Of a DNA stretch of 64,000 bases, positions 8,783 through 18,221 are shown in pieces. The stretch is from NCBI RefSeq assembly GCF_002257645.1, contig NZ_NQMO01000005.1:248001-312000 (forward strand). The letters are read 5' to 3'. A program made the translations under genes and the position numbers. This DNA is from Paenibacillus sp. XY044. Its GTDB lineage: Bacteria; Bacillota; Bacilli; Paenibacillales; Paenibacillaceae. The notes below the pieces were generated by a model. The model was given only the letters and a program-made list of their open reading frames with translations, was not told the DNA's origin and ran no database searches. Position 1 is the first letter of the stretch, and each line of letters starts with the position of its first letter.

Positions 8783-9658
8783 TCATTGCATTTTTCTTAA
8801 TAACCCGTTCGCGTTGCGCAGCATCAAAGTACCGGCAGCCAAGGAGAGCAGGAAGCTGAAGCCGGCAGCGACGGTGAGCGTTGACCATTCAAGAACCGTT
8901 TGGCCCAGAATGGTTTGCCATCCGATAAATACCAGGCCAAGCACGTAGCAAATGCCCGTCAAGTGGATCATTCGAAGGCGTACCCAAATGGAGAGAGACG
9001 TCCGCGTGCTCAGCCAGGCTACGAGCGGGATGGCCTGAAGCGCGTGGAAGCCCAAGCCGTGCAGCCAAATTATGTTGCCGTGGAGCCCCACGGTCCGACC
9101 CTGGTTGACCGAAATCCAGATCCCCGCCGCAAAGGACAGCATTACAGCCACCATGGCATAACGGATGCCCGTCGCCAGCTCGGGATGAGCCGCGTATACT
9201 TTGCGACGGAAATACTGCACGGCCAGGAACAAATAAAAGACAACGAGCAGCAGGGCGACGAACGCAAAAATGTTGCCCACTGCCTTGTCAAAGGCGGACC
9301 CGTCTTTGACAAACCGGGGATTGACGCCGCGGAAATTTTGTACCGTTTCGGCAAAATAGGAATACAGCGCAAGCACGATATAGGGATAGCGGTAAAAGGC
9401 CCTGCCTCTTCGTCCCAGACCCGAATACGGGATAATGAGAGCCGTCGACAGCAAAAAAATCCCGATCGCAGCGTTAAAAGAAAACGCGTTTTGAACATTC
9501 CCCCCGGGGGCTACGTCCGCCCCATTCACAAGGGTCCAGATCCCGCAGAAGGCGGACAGCAAAAATCCCAAGACAGCGGTCAAAACCAGCCATTTTTCCC
9601 CTTCAAACCAGCGGAACGCCGGCCGGGCGCCAGCACTCCTCACCGTAACCATTTCCAT
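8783..9658 (-). CDS. Polytopic membrane protein of unknown function
   Basis: Protein of 291 residues with about seven or eight membrane segments and short charged loops. One segment reads WLHGLGFHALQAIPLVAWL, with two His that could face heme or metal. I do not recognise a family. GGAGGAG lies 7 nt before ATG 9658. It is a single gene, convergent with the GT4 gene and separated from the MFS gene by a hairpin. Confidence 0.7.
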   Translation of the reverse strand: MEMVTVRSAGARPAFRWFEGEKWLVLTAVLGFLLSAFCGIWTLVNGADVAPGGNVQNAFSFNAAIGIFLLSTALIIPYSGLGRRGRAFYRYPYIVLALYSYFAETVQNFRGVNPRFVKDGSAFDKAVGNIFAFVALLLVVFYLFLAVQYFRRKVYAAHPELATGIRYAMVAVMLSFAAGIWISVNQGRTVGLHGNIIWLHGLGFHALQAIPLVAWLSTRTSLSIWVRLRMIHLTGICYVLGLVFIGWQTILGQTVLEWSTLTVAAGFSFLLSLAAGTLMLRNANGLLRKMQ

Positions 9659-9860
9659 TAATAATCTCCTCCGTCCGAACGTTTTGGCCTTGAATACGTC
9701 TTATTGTACAGAGAAGGAGGCTCTGGGAATTCTATCCGTGGTCCAGACTTTTCCCTGGACTTTGGTCGATGCCGTCCCCGACCAAAGTGCGGGATACAAG
9801 CTGCCTTTATATGCGGCTCGCTGAAGGAAATAAGCTGGCTGGATTTCTGCCAGAACAAAC

Positions 9861-9891
9861 AGCCCTAAGCCGGTTAGACCGGTTCAGGGCT
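9861..9891 (-). terminator. Hairpin after the MFS gene
   Basis: A near-palindrome with arms AGCCCT and AGGGCT plus an inner CCGG pair lies 106 nt past the MFS stop. The downstream tail on the minus strand (GTTTGTTCT) is only weakly T-rich, so termination is likely but not certain. The rest of 9659-9996 shows no gene. Confidence 0.45.
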
Positions 9892-9996
9892 GTCGTTAGT
9901 TAAAGCTTTTACATTCCTGCGCTTCTGTTTGAGCTCGTAGAAGGATTGCTCATGTCTGGGAGCTATCCGGCCTGCACAGGATCAAGGTAACACCGT

Positions 9997-11313
9997 CTAC
10001 CCGGATACCTGCCGCAGAGGTTCTTCATGGGCGCGCTTCTTGCCGTCGGCCGGCCAAAGGACCCGCTGCAGAAGAAGGCAGATGAGACCAAAGACAAGAA
10101 CGAGCACGCCAAGGACGCAGAACACCTCTTCCACGCCATACCCCTTGATCAGCAAACCGCCGGCTAATGGGGCCGCAATCATGATCGTGCTGGACATCAT
10201 GTTCTGAATTCCGAAAATCCGCCCGGTCATGCCTTCTGGCGTTTCTTTTTGCAGCACGTAATTGTTGGTCACCATGAACAGCCCGTTGCCGATCCCGATC
10301 AAGAGGCCCAGCACAATGCTCCAGATCTCAGGGGATCCGGGTCTTAGCAGCCCCATCGCGCCGATGGCAGCGCCTACCAGGGCAATGCCGCCTCCGATCC
10401 CGGTGCCGTAACCGATCCGATTCCGGCGGTTCAAGATCATGATGGTGGCCACGGCACCCACGCCGGTGGAGGAGACCATCCACCCCAGCAGGGATTCGTT
10501 ATCCGGCGCAATTTCCCTGTAGAGCGTGGGAAACTGAAAATCAATCATAAGGATGACCAAGATGACCGCCATATTCACAATCATCGTGTTAAGCAGGATC
10601 CGGCGCTGCAGCAGCACCGCCCAGCCCTGCTTCCATTGTTCGATGAAGCCCGGTCTATGCTCCGGTGCTGCATCCCCATTCGGGTCCGCATCTGCTTGTG
10701 GAGCCGTATGATTCTCCTCGATTCGACGCAGCGTAAACAGCAGCAGGCAGGAGATCAACCGCGTCACGGCATTCACCAGAATGCACAGCTGCGGGGAAAG
10801 CACGGTCAGGACGACCGCGCCCAGCAGCGGACCGGCGATTTTGGAAAACTGGTTGACCAGACCGTTGTAGGAAGTCGCCTTCAGCAGCTGATCCTCGTGG
10901 ACCACTTGGCGCGTCAGCGCCTGGTGTGACGGGACGCGGAATACGCCCATGGCGGCACGCAGCGCCAGAAGCGGCAGCAGCCAGTACATGCCGGGTGCAA
11001 ACAATAGCAGGAGCGTCAGGACGGTCTCGGCTGCATCGGCGATCAGCATCAGGTTGACTTTTTTCCAGCGGTCGGCGACCACCCCAGCTAGCGATCCGAG
11101 AAGGATGCCCGGCAGGGCCATCATGACCGGGATCAGCGCGATCATTAAGGGATCGGCTTGCCAGCGGTAGGCGACCAGTACCTGGATCGCAAAGGCATCG
11201 AACCATTCCCCGAACGAGGAAATGGCGTAAGCCGTAAACATTTTGGCATAGATGCGGTTGGCCCACACCGATTTTGCGGGCGGCCGCGGCTCAGTAGCAA
11301 GGGATTGAGACAT
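9997..11313 (-). CDS. MFS efflux transporter
   Basis: Membrane protein of 438 residues with about 12 membrane segments. It carries the loop 2-3 motif GVVADRWKK typical of major facilitator exporters, and the SFGEWFDAFAIQ start seen in the MFS_3/enterobactin-exporter-like group. It exports an unknown solute by proton antiport. It lies 66 nt after the winged-helix/TPR regulator on the same strand, so it is probably that regulator's target. GGAGG is present before ATG 11313. Confidence 0.85.
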   Translation of the reverse strand: MSQSLATEPRPPAKSVWANRIYAKMFTAYAISSFGEWFDAFAIQVLVAYRWQADPLMIALIPVMMALPGILLGSLAGVVADRWKKVNLMLIADAAETVLTLLLLFAPGMYWLLPLLALRAAMGVFRVPSHQALTRQVVHEDQLLKATSYNGLVNQFSKIAGPLLGAVVLTVLSPQLCILVNAVTRLISCLLLFTLRRIEENHTAPQADADPNGDAAPEHRPGFIEQWKQGWAVLLQRRILLNTMIVNMAVILVILMIDFQFPTLYREIAPDNESLLGWMVSSTGVGAVATIMILNRRNRIGYGTGIGGGIALVGAAIGAMGLLRPGSPEIWSIVLGLLIGIGNGLFMVTNNYVLQKETPEGMTGRIFGIQNMMSSTIMIAAPLAGGLLIKGYGVEEVFCVLGVLVLVFGLICLLLQRVLWPADGKKRAHEEPLRQVSG

Positions 11314-11379
11314 GAAAATTCCTCCGTTAAGTCAGAATGTGGCGTACTCTCACTTTAACGAAGGAATATCAGAGGAACA

Positions 11380-12537
11380 TCAGACAGCATTCAGAATGCT
11401 TTCGATTTTTTCTTCGATCGGCGCTTTATAGGCATCCAGTTGAACATTCCGGTTATATTCGGCGTATTTCGCGGAAAACTGGCTGTGAAGCTGGGGATCC
11501 TGCACCCTTTGCTCCAGAAAAACCAGCGTCTCCCGGATCGAGCCGACGATCAGCGGGACGTTGTGCGTCATTTCCCCGACCTCGATACCGTAGTTCAGGG
11601 CAGCCGCAGCCTCGGCGCGTTTTCCCTGCCGGAGCAGCATTCGCCCTTTAAGGCCGTGATAAGTGCAGATTTCCCGCAAATACGGGGTCTCGGCCAGCAT
11701 CCGCTCGACTTCGCCCGCGCAGCGCTCGGCTTCGGGCAGGTTGTCTGCTCCCAGGTGGACATACATTTCCGCCATTTTGATATGGACGTTGAAAATATCC
11801 AGATCTCCCCCAGCTTCGCGGACGGCCTCGTATGCCGCCTTAACCCTGGACAGATCCTCTTCGACCCGGCCATTGTCGGTGTACAGTCCGATAATATTTA
11901 AAATCCTCAGCTCCCGCTGATGATCTTCCGGACCGATGTTTGCGGCAATGGTGCGCTCAAAATAATCCAGGCATTTTTTCGGCTCATGGTAAAAGTACAA
12001 ATAAAAGTGCAGCAAATAGTAAATCTTGCTCGAAAGCGGGAATTCGTTATCCGTTAAAAACCAGGCGATATCCGCCTGCACGTACCGGATAAAAATCAGA
12101 TGGGACGGCGGGAGCTCAAAGCCGAGCAGATCCTGCTGGCCCGCCAGCGTAATCATCGATTTGCATTGACCGTACATGAGGTACTTGTTCATCAGCTGCC
12201 GCATTTGAGCCTGCAGTTCGGTATCCTGCATTGAAGGATTGCGGAGATCCGGCTCTTTGACCGTCAAGCTGTAGCCGTAGCCGCGGACCGTGTTCAGAAA
12301 GATACGGGTACTCCAAGGACGCAGCTTCTTGCGCAGACGGTAAATATGGTCGTCCACCGTCCGCTCCACCGGATATTCCATCGGCCATACCCGGTCCAGC
12401 AGCTGTTCCCGGCTGAAGGTCTGACCGCGGTGGCTGTATAAAAATTGCAGCAGCGCATATTCTTTGGCAAGCAGAGGAATGCGTTCCTCCTGGTAGCTGA
12501 CTGTGTATCCGCTTAGATCAAAATCCAGCTGGGCCAC
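11380..12537 (-). CDS. Winged-helix transcription factor with C-terminal TPR-like domain, no receiver domain
   Basis: Regulator of 385 residues. Residues 1-100 form an OmpR/PhoB-type DNA-binding domain (LLAKEYALLQFLYSHRGQ, LLDRVWPMEYPVERTVDDH, IYRLRKKLRP, VRGYGYSL). The remaining 285 residues are helical and TPR-like. There is no phosphoreceiver, so the helical domain probably senses a ligand or partner. The start is GTG 12537, with AAGGAGGGA 6 nt upstream; upstream codons in the same frame are not preceded by such a site. It heads an operon with the MFS gene. Confidence 0.8.
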   Translation of the reverse strand: MAQLDFDLSGYTVSYQEERIPLLAKEYALLQFLYSHRGQTFSREQLLDRVWPMEYPVERTVDDHIYRLRKKLRPWSTRIFLNTVRGYGYSLTVKEPDLRNPSMQDTELQAQMRQLMNKYLMYGQCKSMITLAGQQDLLGFELPPSHLIFIRYVQADIAWFLTDNEFPLSSKIYYLLHFYLYFYHEPKKCLDYFERTIAANIGPEDHQRELRILNIIGLYTDNGRVEEDLSRVKAAYEAVREAGGDLDIFNVHIKMAEMYVHLGADNLPEAERCAGEVERMLAETPYLREICTYHGLKGRMLLRQGKRAEAAAALNYGIEVGEMTHNVPLIVGSIRETLVFLEQRVQDPQLHSQFSAKYAEYNRNVQLDAYKAPIEEKIESILNAV

Positions 12538-12704
12538 CGTCCTCCCTCCTTTCTTCAACCGCGCTATCGGCGACCGATTGTAACCCTTTCTGTTATTTAA
12601 GCATATTCCCGATTTGTCGCACAATAGGGAGGGAATTCGAGTGGCGAACGCTAATAGTAAAAGAACCTTGAGCTTGTTTTGGGATTTATGAAGGAGGTAC
12701 AACT

Positions 12705-13271
12705 GTGAGCAAAATTCAAACGAGGCTGGCCATGATACCGGCTGTATTCTATATGCTCAGCCTGTTGATAGGCTGCGGTCACCCGAAGTCAGCTTCTGCA
12801 GCTGATCCTCCCTGGTTCCACAGCGCCGCTCAAGCCGCAGCCTACGGCCTGCACGAAGAGCAGGCAGAGCGCTCCAACGTCCTGGCGACCATCATGGTCG
12901 ACGGAGAAGAGCTCATTTTTTACGAAAAAGACGGCGCATTCGGAGTGGGAGGGGTGGCTGAGGGACCTCGCGGATATCAATGGTACCGGTCGTCTCCCTA
13001 TCTGGACTTTCAAGGAGAGGACTCCCCTTATATGACCGGGGGATTTACCGTTCAAACCGCTAAAGGGCAGCACGTGAACATTCTGGCCGGAAAAGTGTTT
13101 GACCCGAAGATTACCGGCATTACCGTTCAAGGGGACGACGCAGTCCAAGAGCTGTCCGTTACGGGGCATTCCCGTTTTTTCTTTATGGTCCACGAGGCGC
13201 CTTTCTCTGAATTGAAGGTAACTCCGATTCTGGCGGAGGGAGTCTCCAAGATAGAGGAACAAAAAAATTGA
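12705..13271 (+). CDS. Putative secreted lipoprotein, unknown function
   Basis: Protein of 188 residues with a lipoprotein signal ending LLIGC (Cys24), followed by a soluble domain rich in Gly and aromatic residues. Start GTG 12705 with AAGGAGG 7 nt upstream. I do not recognise a family. It diverges from the winged-helix/TPR regulator, and the two may share a promoter region of about 170 bp. Confidence 0.7.
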   Translation: MSKIQTRLAMIPAVFYMLSLLIGCGHPKSASAADPPWFHSAAQAAAYGLHEEQAERSNVLATIMVDGEELIFYEKDGAFGVGGVAEGPRGYQWYRSSPYLDFQGEDSPYMTGGFTVQTAKGQHVNILAGKVFDPKITGITVQGDDAVQELSVTGHSRFFFMVHEAPFSELKVTPILAEGVSKIEEQKN

Positions 13272-13395
13272 TTAACGGCCAGCATACAAGGAAGCAGCAT
13301 CCCGCTCGGAATCCTACCGCATGGAGCGGGCTGGGGCTGGCTGTCTACGAATCGCGGTTTCCCGAATTTTCTAGTTGACGGAAGAGGTGATTTCA

Positions 13396-13743
13396 ATGAT
13401 ACGCCAACTCAGACGCCCGGCGGCTCTGCTCGCCATGACTGCCGGTACAGCCACGATCCTGCTTTGGGTTAGGCTGGGCTTTTTTAATCCGTATTCATCC
13501 AACCTTGAAGCACGCCCTCTTCAGATCACCTTCTTTATGCTGTGCGTGCCAGCCGTTCTTGCGATCGTGTCCACATGGTTTGGGCGTAAAACGCTTGTGC
13601 TGATTGCTCTTCTTTGGTCCCTGCCCGTTAGTTTGTATTTGGCGATGACCCCGGGCATATTTGCGCTGTTCGGCGCCACCTCTTGCGCTTATCTAGTCTC
13701 CTACTTCCTGATGCTGGCGGAACGGCATCGAGAAGGGAACTGA
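13396..13743 (+). CDS. Small membrane protein, unknown function
   Basis: Protein of 115 residues with three hydrophobic stretches (about residues 12-26, 44-62 and 66-100). Start ATG 13396 with GAGGTG 6 nt upstream; a TTG at 13375 lacks a site. It follows the lipoprotein gene by 124 nt on the same strand and may be co-transcribed. No family recognised. Confidence 0.65.
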   Translation: MIRQLRRPAALLAMTAGTATILLWVRLGFFNPYSSNLEARPLQITFFMLCVPAVLAIVSTWFGRKTLVLIALLWSLPVSLYLAMTPGIFALFGATSCAYLVSYFLMLAERHREGN

Positions 13744-13823
13744 GGGCGCCTCACAACCACCGTGCCCCGCAGGCCCTTCCCGGATCCGTCCGCTTCCCCG
13801 GCATCAGTCGCCCCCGCCAACAC

Positions 13824-13865
13824 AAAAAAGCTGCCGCGGCGTCCTGAAGGACCTCCGCGGCAGCT
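13824..13865 (-). terminator. Terminator of the yclNOPQ-like operon
   Basis: Perfect 11-bp stem (13829-13839 with 13855-13865, AGCTGCCGCGG and complement). A six-residue T-run follows on the minus strand. It lies 40 nt after the substrate-binding gene stop. Confidence 0.9.
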
Positions 13866-13905
13866 CCTGGCGGGTACGCGCCTGAAAGACGCGCCCTTTG
13901 CCAAA

Positions 13906-14898
13906 TTATTGAATGCTTGCTCCGACTTCCTTGACCATTTCCTGCACGGACAACAGTCCGCCGCCGGAGAGGTACCAGTAGTTCGGATCGAGATATACGA
14001 TGTGCCCGTCTTTGAAGGCTTTCGTATTTTTGATCAGATCGTTCTCCACCGTCTGCTTGGCGGACACGGACTCTCCACCTTCTCCGGCCACAGCGGCGCT
14101 GCGGTCCACGACAAACAGGTAGTCCGGATTCTTCTCGGCTACGTATTCGGAAGTGACGCTTTGGCCGTGCGTGGATACCTCGATGTTTTTGTCCACCGGC
14201 GTAAAGCCCAGCACGTCGTGGACTAAGCCGAAGCGGGAGCCCGCGCCGTAGGCGCTCAGCTTGCCTTCATTCGCCAGCACGATCAGGGCGTTTTTGCCTG
14301 AAGCGACGGCTTTATCGTGAATTTCGGCGATCGTCTTGTCGACGCTGTCCAGCTCCGCCTTGATCTCGTCTTCTTTGCCGAAGATTTGGCCGACGGTGTT
14401 CATATTTTCCTTAAACGATTCCATATACCGCGTCGTATCCAGGCCCAGGTAGACCGTCGGCGCGATCTTGCTCAGTTCCTCGTACGCATCGGATTGACGG
14501 CCGGAGATGATGATCAGGTCCGGGCTCAGCGCGTTGATTTTTTCAAAATCCGGCTCCTTCAAGCCCCCTACGTTGCTGTATGCATCCTTGTCGGCATACT
14601 TGGACAGGTACGGAGGAATGTTAGCCTGCGGAACTCCGGTGACCTGAATTCCCAGTTTATCCAATGTATCCAGAATCCCAAAGTCGAACACGACGACCTT
14701 TTGTGGATTTTTCTTGACCTTGGTCTCTCCCAGCTTATGTTTGATCGTCAGTTCTTCGGAACCGGCAGCCGCCGAAGTGTTGGTTGGTTCCGCGGCGGCT
14801 TCCTTCGCGGGCTCTGTCTGATTTTTACTGCCGCAGGCTGCCAGCACGACGACCAATGCGGCCGTTATGATGAACAGCATCATCTTTCTTGTCTTCAA
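13906..14898 (-). CDS. yclQ: Siderophore-binding lipoprotein, YclQ-like (petrobactin/catecholate type)
   Basis: Lipid-anchored ferric-siderophore receptor. The lipobox LAAC is followed by an acidic linker and a two-lobe binding domain with VVFDFGILDTLDKLGI, NVGGLKEPDFEKI and LSPDLIIISGRQ, landmarks of the FatB/FpuA/YclQ group. I prefer TTG 14898 (GGGGTGG six nt upstream) over ATG 14913, which has no site; the proteins would differ by five residues. It is the last gene of the operon, 198 nt after the ATPase gene, a gap that could hold a second promoter. The yclQ name rests on gene order and motifs. Confidence 0.88.
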   Translation of the reverse strand: MKTRKMMLFIITAALVVVLAACGSKNQTEPAKEAAAEPTNTSAAAGSEELTIKHKLGETKVKKNPQKVVVFDFGILDTLDKLGIQVTGVPQANIPPYLSKYADKDAYSNVGGLKEPDFEKINALSPDLIIISGRQSDAYEELSKIAPTVYLGLDTTRYMESFKENMNTVGQIFGKEDEIKAELDSVDKTIAEIHDKAVASGKNALIVLANEGKLSAYGAGSRFGLVHDVLGFTPVDKNIEVSTHGQSVTSEYVAEKNPDYLFVVDRSAAVAGEGGESVSAKQTVENDLIKNTKAFKDGHIVYLDPNYWYLSGGGLLSVQEMVKEVGASIQ

Positions 14899-15111
14899 CT
14901 TTATCCACCCCATGTTCTGAATTGGTTTTCGGCTTGATGCAAGCCGTAAATGTATAAAATTATGTGATGAACTCCCAGCCGGCGCCTGGCTGTCACAAGT
15001 CCATGCATATAATTTCCCTTGGTTGGCACTGCAAATGATTCTTCTCTGGCCCTATTAACTCCGGGGGAAAGTTACGTTCGAACAAGCCGCTTCTCTCCCA
15101 GTCCTCAAGCT

Positions 15112-15870
15112 TCAGGCAAAATAAACGCAAATTTTATTATTGTTAATGTTCTCAATCGGGATATCCATTCCGTAGACCTGTTTCAGCACCGACGTATCGA
15201 TAATCTCGTCCGACGGTCCTTCCTTCACGACCCTGCCGTTCTTCAGGGCGACGATATCGTCCGAGTAGACGGAAGCAAAATTGATGTCATGAATGACGAT
15301 GATGACCGTCTTGCCCAGCTCATCCACCATTCGCCGCAGCACCTTCATGATCTGCACCGAGTGCTTCATGTCCAGGTTGTTCAGCGGTTCATCCAGCAGC
15401 ACATAGTCGGTGTTCTGGGCAATGACCATGGCGATATAAGCCCGCTGCTGCTGACCCCCGCTCAGCCGGTCCAGGTACTGGTCCTGCAGATCGCCAAGCT
15501 CCATGTAATCGACGGCTTCCTGGACGTACTTCCAGTCCTCCGGCTTTAACCGGCCCTGCGAGTAAGGAAACCGTCCGAAGCTTACCAGCTCCTTGACCGT
15601 CAAGCGGACGTTAATGTGATTGGACTGCTTCAGAATGGAGATTTTCTTGGCGAGTTCGCTGCTCTTGCAGCGGTCCACCTGCTCCCCTTCGATCAGGATT
15701 TCACCGCTGTCCTTAGCAATAAGGCGGCTGATCATGGATAGAAGCGTGCTTTTGCCGGCCCCGTTGGCACCGATAAAGGAGGTGATTTTTCCTTTGGCGA
15801 TGTTCACCGAGACGTTGTCGACCACTGTTTTGCCGCCATATTGCTTGGAAACTCCTTTAACCTCGATCAC
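15112..15870 (-). CDS. yclP: Siderophore ABC transporter ATPase, YclP-like
   Basis: ATPase of 252 residues: Walker A GANGAGKST (34-42), signature LSGGQQQRAYIAM (136-148), Walker B YVLLDEP (156-162) and switch His in VIHDINFAS. It energises the two permeases encoded upstream. Start GTG 15870 overlaps the permease stop (GTGA), indicating translational coupling. The FepC-like signature and gene order permease-permease-ATPase-receptor match yclNOPQ of Bacillus subtilis. Confidence 0.92.
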   Translation of the reverse strand: MIEVKGVSKQYGGKTVVDNVSVNIAKGKITSFIGANGAGKSTLLSMISRLIAKDSGEILIEGEQVDRCKSSELAKKISILKQSNHINVRLTVKELVSFGRFPYSQGRLKPEDWKYVQEAVDYMELGDLQDQYLDRLSGGQQQRAYIAMVIAQNTDYVLLDEPLNNLDMKHSVQIMKVLRRMVDELGKTVIIVIHDINFASVYSDDIVALKNGRVVKEGPSDEIIDTSVLKQVYGMDIPIENINNNKICVYFA

Positions 15871-16823
15871 GATGATTTACTCCCCTTTAGCAAAAGATAG
15901 ATGAAGTACACGCCACCAACCATGTTGATGATGACGCTCAGCGTCGAGGAGAAGGTAAATACCCGCTCCACCAGCAGCTGCCCGCCGACGAGGGCGACGA
16001 TGCTGATCAGCACCGCAGCCGGGATCAGCAGCGCGTGCCGGTAGGTCCTCATCAGCTGATAGGCCACATTGGCCACGAGCAGTCCCAGGAAGGTGATAGG
16101 CCCGACGAGCGCCGTCGCGATGGAAATGAGCACGGCCACGACAATGAGCAGCCTTTTCACCACCCGGTCGTAATCGACGCCCAGATCTACGGCATGATCC
16201 CTTCCCATAGCAATAACATCGAGATACTTGGTATACCGAGTAAAATAGGCAGTCACCAGCACGATCCCGGCCGCCGACACCAGCAGCAAATCCGAATTGA
16301 CGTTGTTGAAGCTGGCGAACATTTTGTCCTGGACGATTTGAAACTCGTTCGGATCGATGAGCACTTCCATGAAGGACGACAGGCTCTGAAACAGCGTGCC
16401 GAAAATCAGACCGAGCAGAAGCAGAAAGTAAATGTTCTGCCCTTCCCTTTTGAACAGGAGCTTGTAAAATACGACCGAGAACACGGCCATCATGCCGACG
16501 GAGATGAGAAAATTAACGTTCTTGCCCATCATCGTCAGGCTGACCGAGCCGAAGGCATACACCATGAAGGTCTGAAAAAGCATGTAAAGGGAATCGAGTC
16601 CCATGATGCTCGGCGTCAAAATGCGGTTATTGGTAATCGTCTGGAACACGACCGTCGAGAAGGCGATCGCTCCGCCGGTCAGGACCATGGCCAGCACTTT
16701 TTTGCCCCTGCGCGGAAGGATATAATCCCAGTTGCCGCCGGACTGGATCAGCATAAATATCGCAATCAGGACAAGGGCGATGACAGTTAAAACGATCAAC
16801 TTGGTCAAGTTGGATTTGCTCAT
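15867..16823 (-). CDS. yclO: Siderophore ABC transporter permease, YclO-like
   Basis: FecCD-type permease of 318 residues with about nine or ten membrane segments. The conserved GPITFLGLLVANVAYQLM loop near residue 235 contacts the ATPase. ATGA overlaps join it to both neighbouring genes. It forms a heterodimeric channel with the YclN-like protein. Confidence 0.9.
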   Translation of the reverse strand: MSKSNLTKLIVLTVIALVLIAIFMLIQSGGNWDYILPRRGKKVLAMVLTGGAIAFSTVVFQTITNNRILTPSIMGLDSLYMLFQTFMVYAFGSVSLTMMGKNVNFLISVGMMAVFSVVFYKLLFKREGQNIYFLLLLGLIFGTLFQSLSSFMEVLIDPNEFQIVQDKMFASFNNVNSDLLLVSAAGIVLVTAYFTRYTKYLDVIAMGRDHAVDLGVDYDRVVKRLLIVVAVLISIATALVGPITFLGLLVANVAYQLMRTYRHALLIPAAVLISIVALVGGQLLVERVFTFSSTLSVIINMVGGVYFIYLLLKGSKSS

Positions 16824-17782
16824 GTCGTGTACGCCCTTCTTCTCAGCAGTAGATAGATGAAGATCGCGCTGCCAATCACACCGACAGTAACGCCGATAGA
16901 GATTTCATACGGATAAATGATCACCCGGCCCAGGATGTCGCAGAACAGCACGAACACGGCTCCCAGCAGTGCAGTATGTAGCAGGCTTTTTTTCAGATGG
17001 TCCCCCAGATACAGCGTGACGATGTTCGGAACGACCAAGCCCAGAAAAGGTATCATGCCCACAGTTAAAATCACGACCGATGAGATGGCGGCGACGATGA
17101 CCAGTCCGATATTGACCACGGCCTTATAGTTAAGACCCAGGTTCACCGCGAATTCCTCCCCCATGCCCGCGATCGTAAAGCGGTTCGCGAACAGATAGGC
17201 GATGATGAGGAGCGGAATGCTGATGTACAGCATTTCGTAGCGGCCCTTGAGAATCATGGAAAAGTCGCCCTGCAGCCAGGATGACATGTTCTGGATCAGA
17301 TCGTTCTTATAGGCAAAAAACGTCGTCACCGAGCTCACGATGTTGCCGAACATCAGGCCGACGAGCGGAATAAAGATCGCGTCCTTGTATTTGACTTTAT
17401 CCAGGATCCGCATGAAGATCATCGTTCCCAGCAGGGCAAAAACGAAGGCCACCAGCATTTTCACCAGCGGCGTCGCGTTACCAAACACCATGAGGGCTAC
17501 CAGAATGCCGAACCTTGCCGAGTCCATCGTTCCGGCCGTCGTCGGCGACACGAACTTGTTTCTCGTCAGCTGCTGCATAATCAGGCCGATAATGCTCATG
17601 CTCGTGCCGGCGATGATAATGCTGATTAGGCGCGGCAGGCGGCTGATCCAGAGCACCTGCTTCTGTTCGGCTGTGAGATGTAACAGATCCAGCGGGGAAA
17701 TATCCTTCACCCCGATAAACAAAGAAGCGGCTGAGAATGCGATAAGCAGAATCCACAGCGTCCACAGATAAGTGTTTTTCAT
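16820..17782 (-). CDS. yclN: Siderophore ABC transporter permease, YclN-like
   Basis: FecCD permease of 320 residues, first gene of the operon. It has LPRLISIIIAGTSMSIIG near the N-terminus and VGMIPFLGLVVPNIVTLY near residue 245. Start set at ATG 17782, which begins right before the first membrane segment. Its ribosome site (GTTGGGTAG) is weak, but the in-frame ATG at 17839 has none at all. A Fur-like box lies 83-100 nt upstream. Confidence 0.88.
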   Translation of the reverse strand: MKNTYLWTLWILLIAFSAASLFIGVKDISPLDLLHLTAEQKQVLWISRLPRLISIIIAGTSMSIIGLIMQQLTRNKFVSPTTAGTMDSARFGILVALMVFGNATPLVKMLVAFVFALLGTMIFMRILDKVKYKDAIFIPLVGLMFGNIVSSVTTFFAYKNDLIQNMSSWLQGDFSMILKGRYEMLYISIPLLIIAYLFANRFTIAGMGEEFAVNLGLNYKAVVNIGLVIVAAISSVVILTVGMIPFLGLVVPNIVTLYLGDHLKKSLLHTALLGAVFVLFCDILGRVIIYPYEISIGVTVGVIGSAIFIYLLLRRRAYTT

Positions 17783-17862
17783 GGCTACCCAACGCTTTCT
17801 ATAGTCTGGCCAGTCATTGAAAATGCAGTGAAAAGGCATATGTCACTTTTGATCTAATTAAT

Positions 17863-17882
17863 AATGATATTCATTCTCAATT
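17863..17882 (-). promoter_or_regulatory. Fur-like box upstream of the yclNOPQ-like operon
   Basis: TGATATTCATTCTCA (17865-17879) differs from the 7-1-7 Fur consensus at only two or three positions. Together with the two boxes at 2180-2232 it indicates that both siderophore systems belong to the iron regulon. Confidence 0.8.
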
Positions 17883-18040
17883 AACTGACTTAGTTATTAT
17901 TCTAACAGCTGACCGTCTTTTGTCAAACGTTTCTGGGTATTTTTAGTCTCGGCTTCATCCTCCGCAGATGAATGTCCGCCGCCCGGAGAGGTCATAGTAA
18001 CAGGGAATGCCGACTGCAAACATAAGGAGGTTGAACAGCC

Positions 18041-18169
18041 ATGGACAGCACGCATGAGTACGTGGAGAAGCTTCACGATACCCAGGAAAAGGCCCGCAAA
18101 CACAAGGATGGCATCAGCAAGGGAGCCAGCGCGAAGCTTCCGACCAAGCAGCATGGCACGAAGAAATAA
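18041..18169 (+). CDS. DUF4023 small hydrophilic protein
   Basis: 42-residue, very charged protein starting MDSTHEYVEKLHDTQEKA and ending in a Lys-rich KLPTKQHGTKK tail. I recall this pattern from DUF4023 of Bacillus and Paenibacillus. AAGGAGG lies 10 nt before the ATG and a strong terminator follows 14 nt after the stop, so it is a complete monocistronic gene. Function unknown. Confidence 0.8.
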   Translation: MDSTHEYVEKLHDTQEKARKHKDGISKGASAKLPTKQHGTKK

Positions 18170-18183
18170 CCGGTAATCCAAAA

Positions 18184-18221
18184 GGCACTTCCCTTTCGAC
18201 CTGACGGGGAAGTGCCCTTTT
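18184..18221 (+). terminator. Terminator after the DUF4023 gene
   Basis: 10-bp perfect stem GGCACTTCCC (18184-18193) with GGGAAGTGCC (18207-18216), then CTTTTT. Confidence 0.92.

Noticed and set aside
9658..9858. 66-codon open frame upstream of the membrane protein gene
   Set aside because: Basic, Pro-rich sequence with no ribosome site; it ends inside the real start region of the downstream gene.
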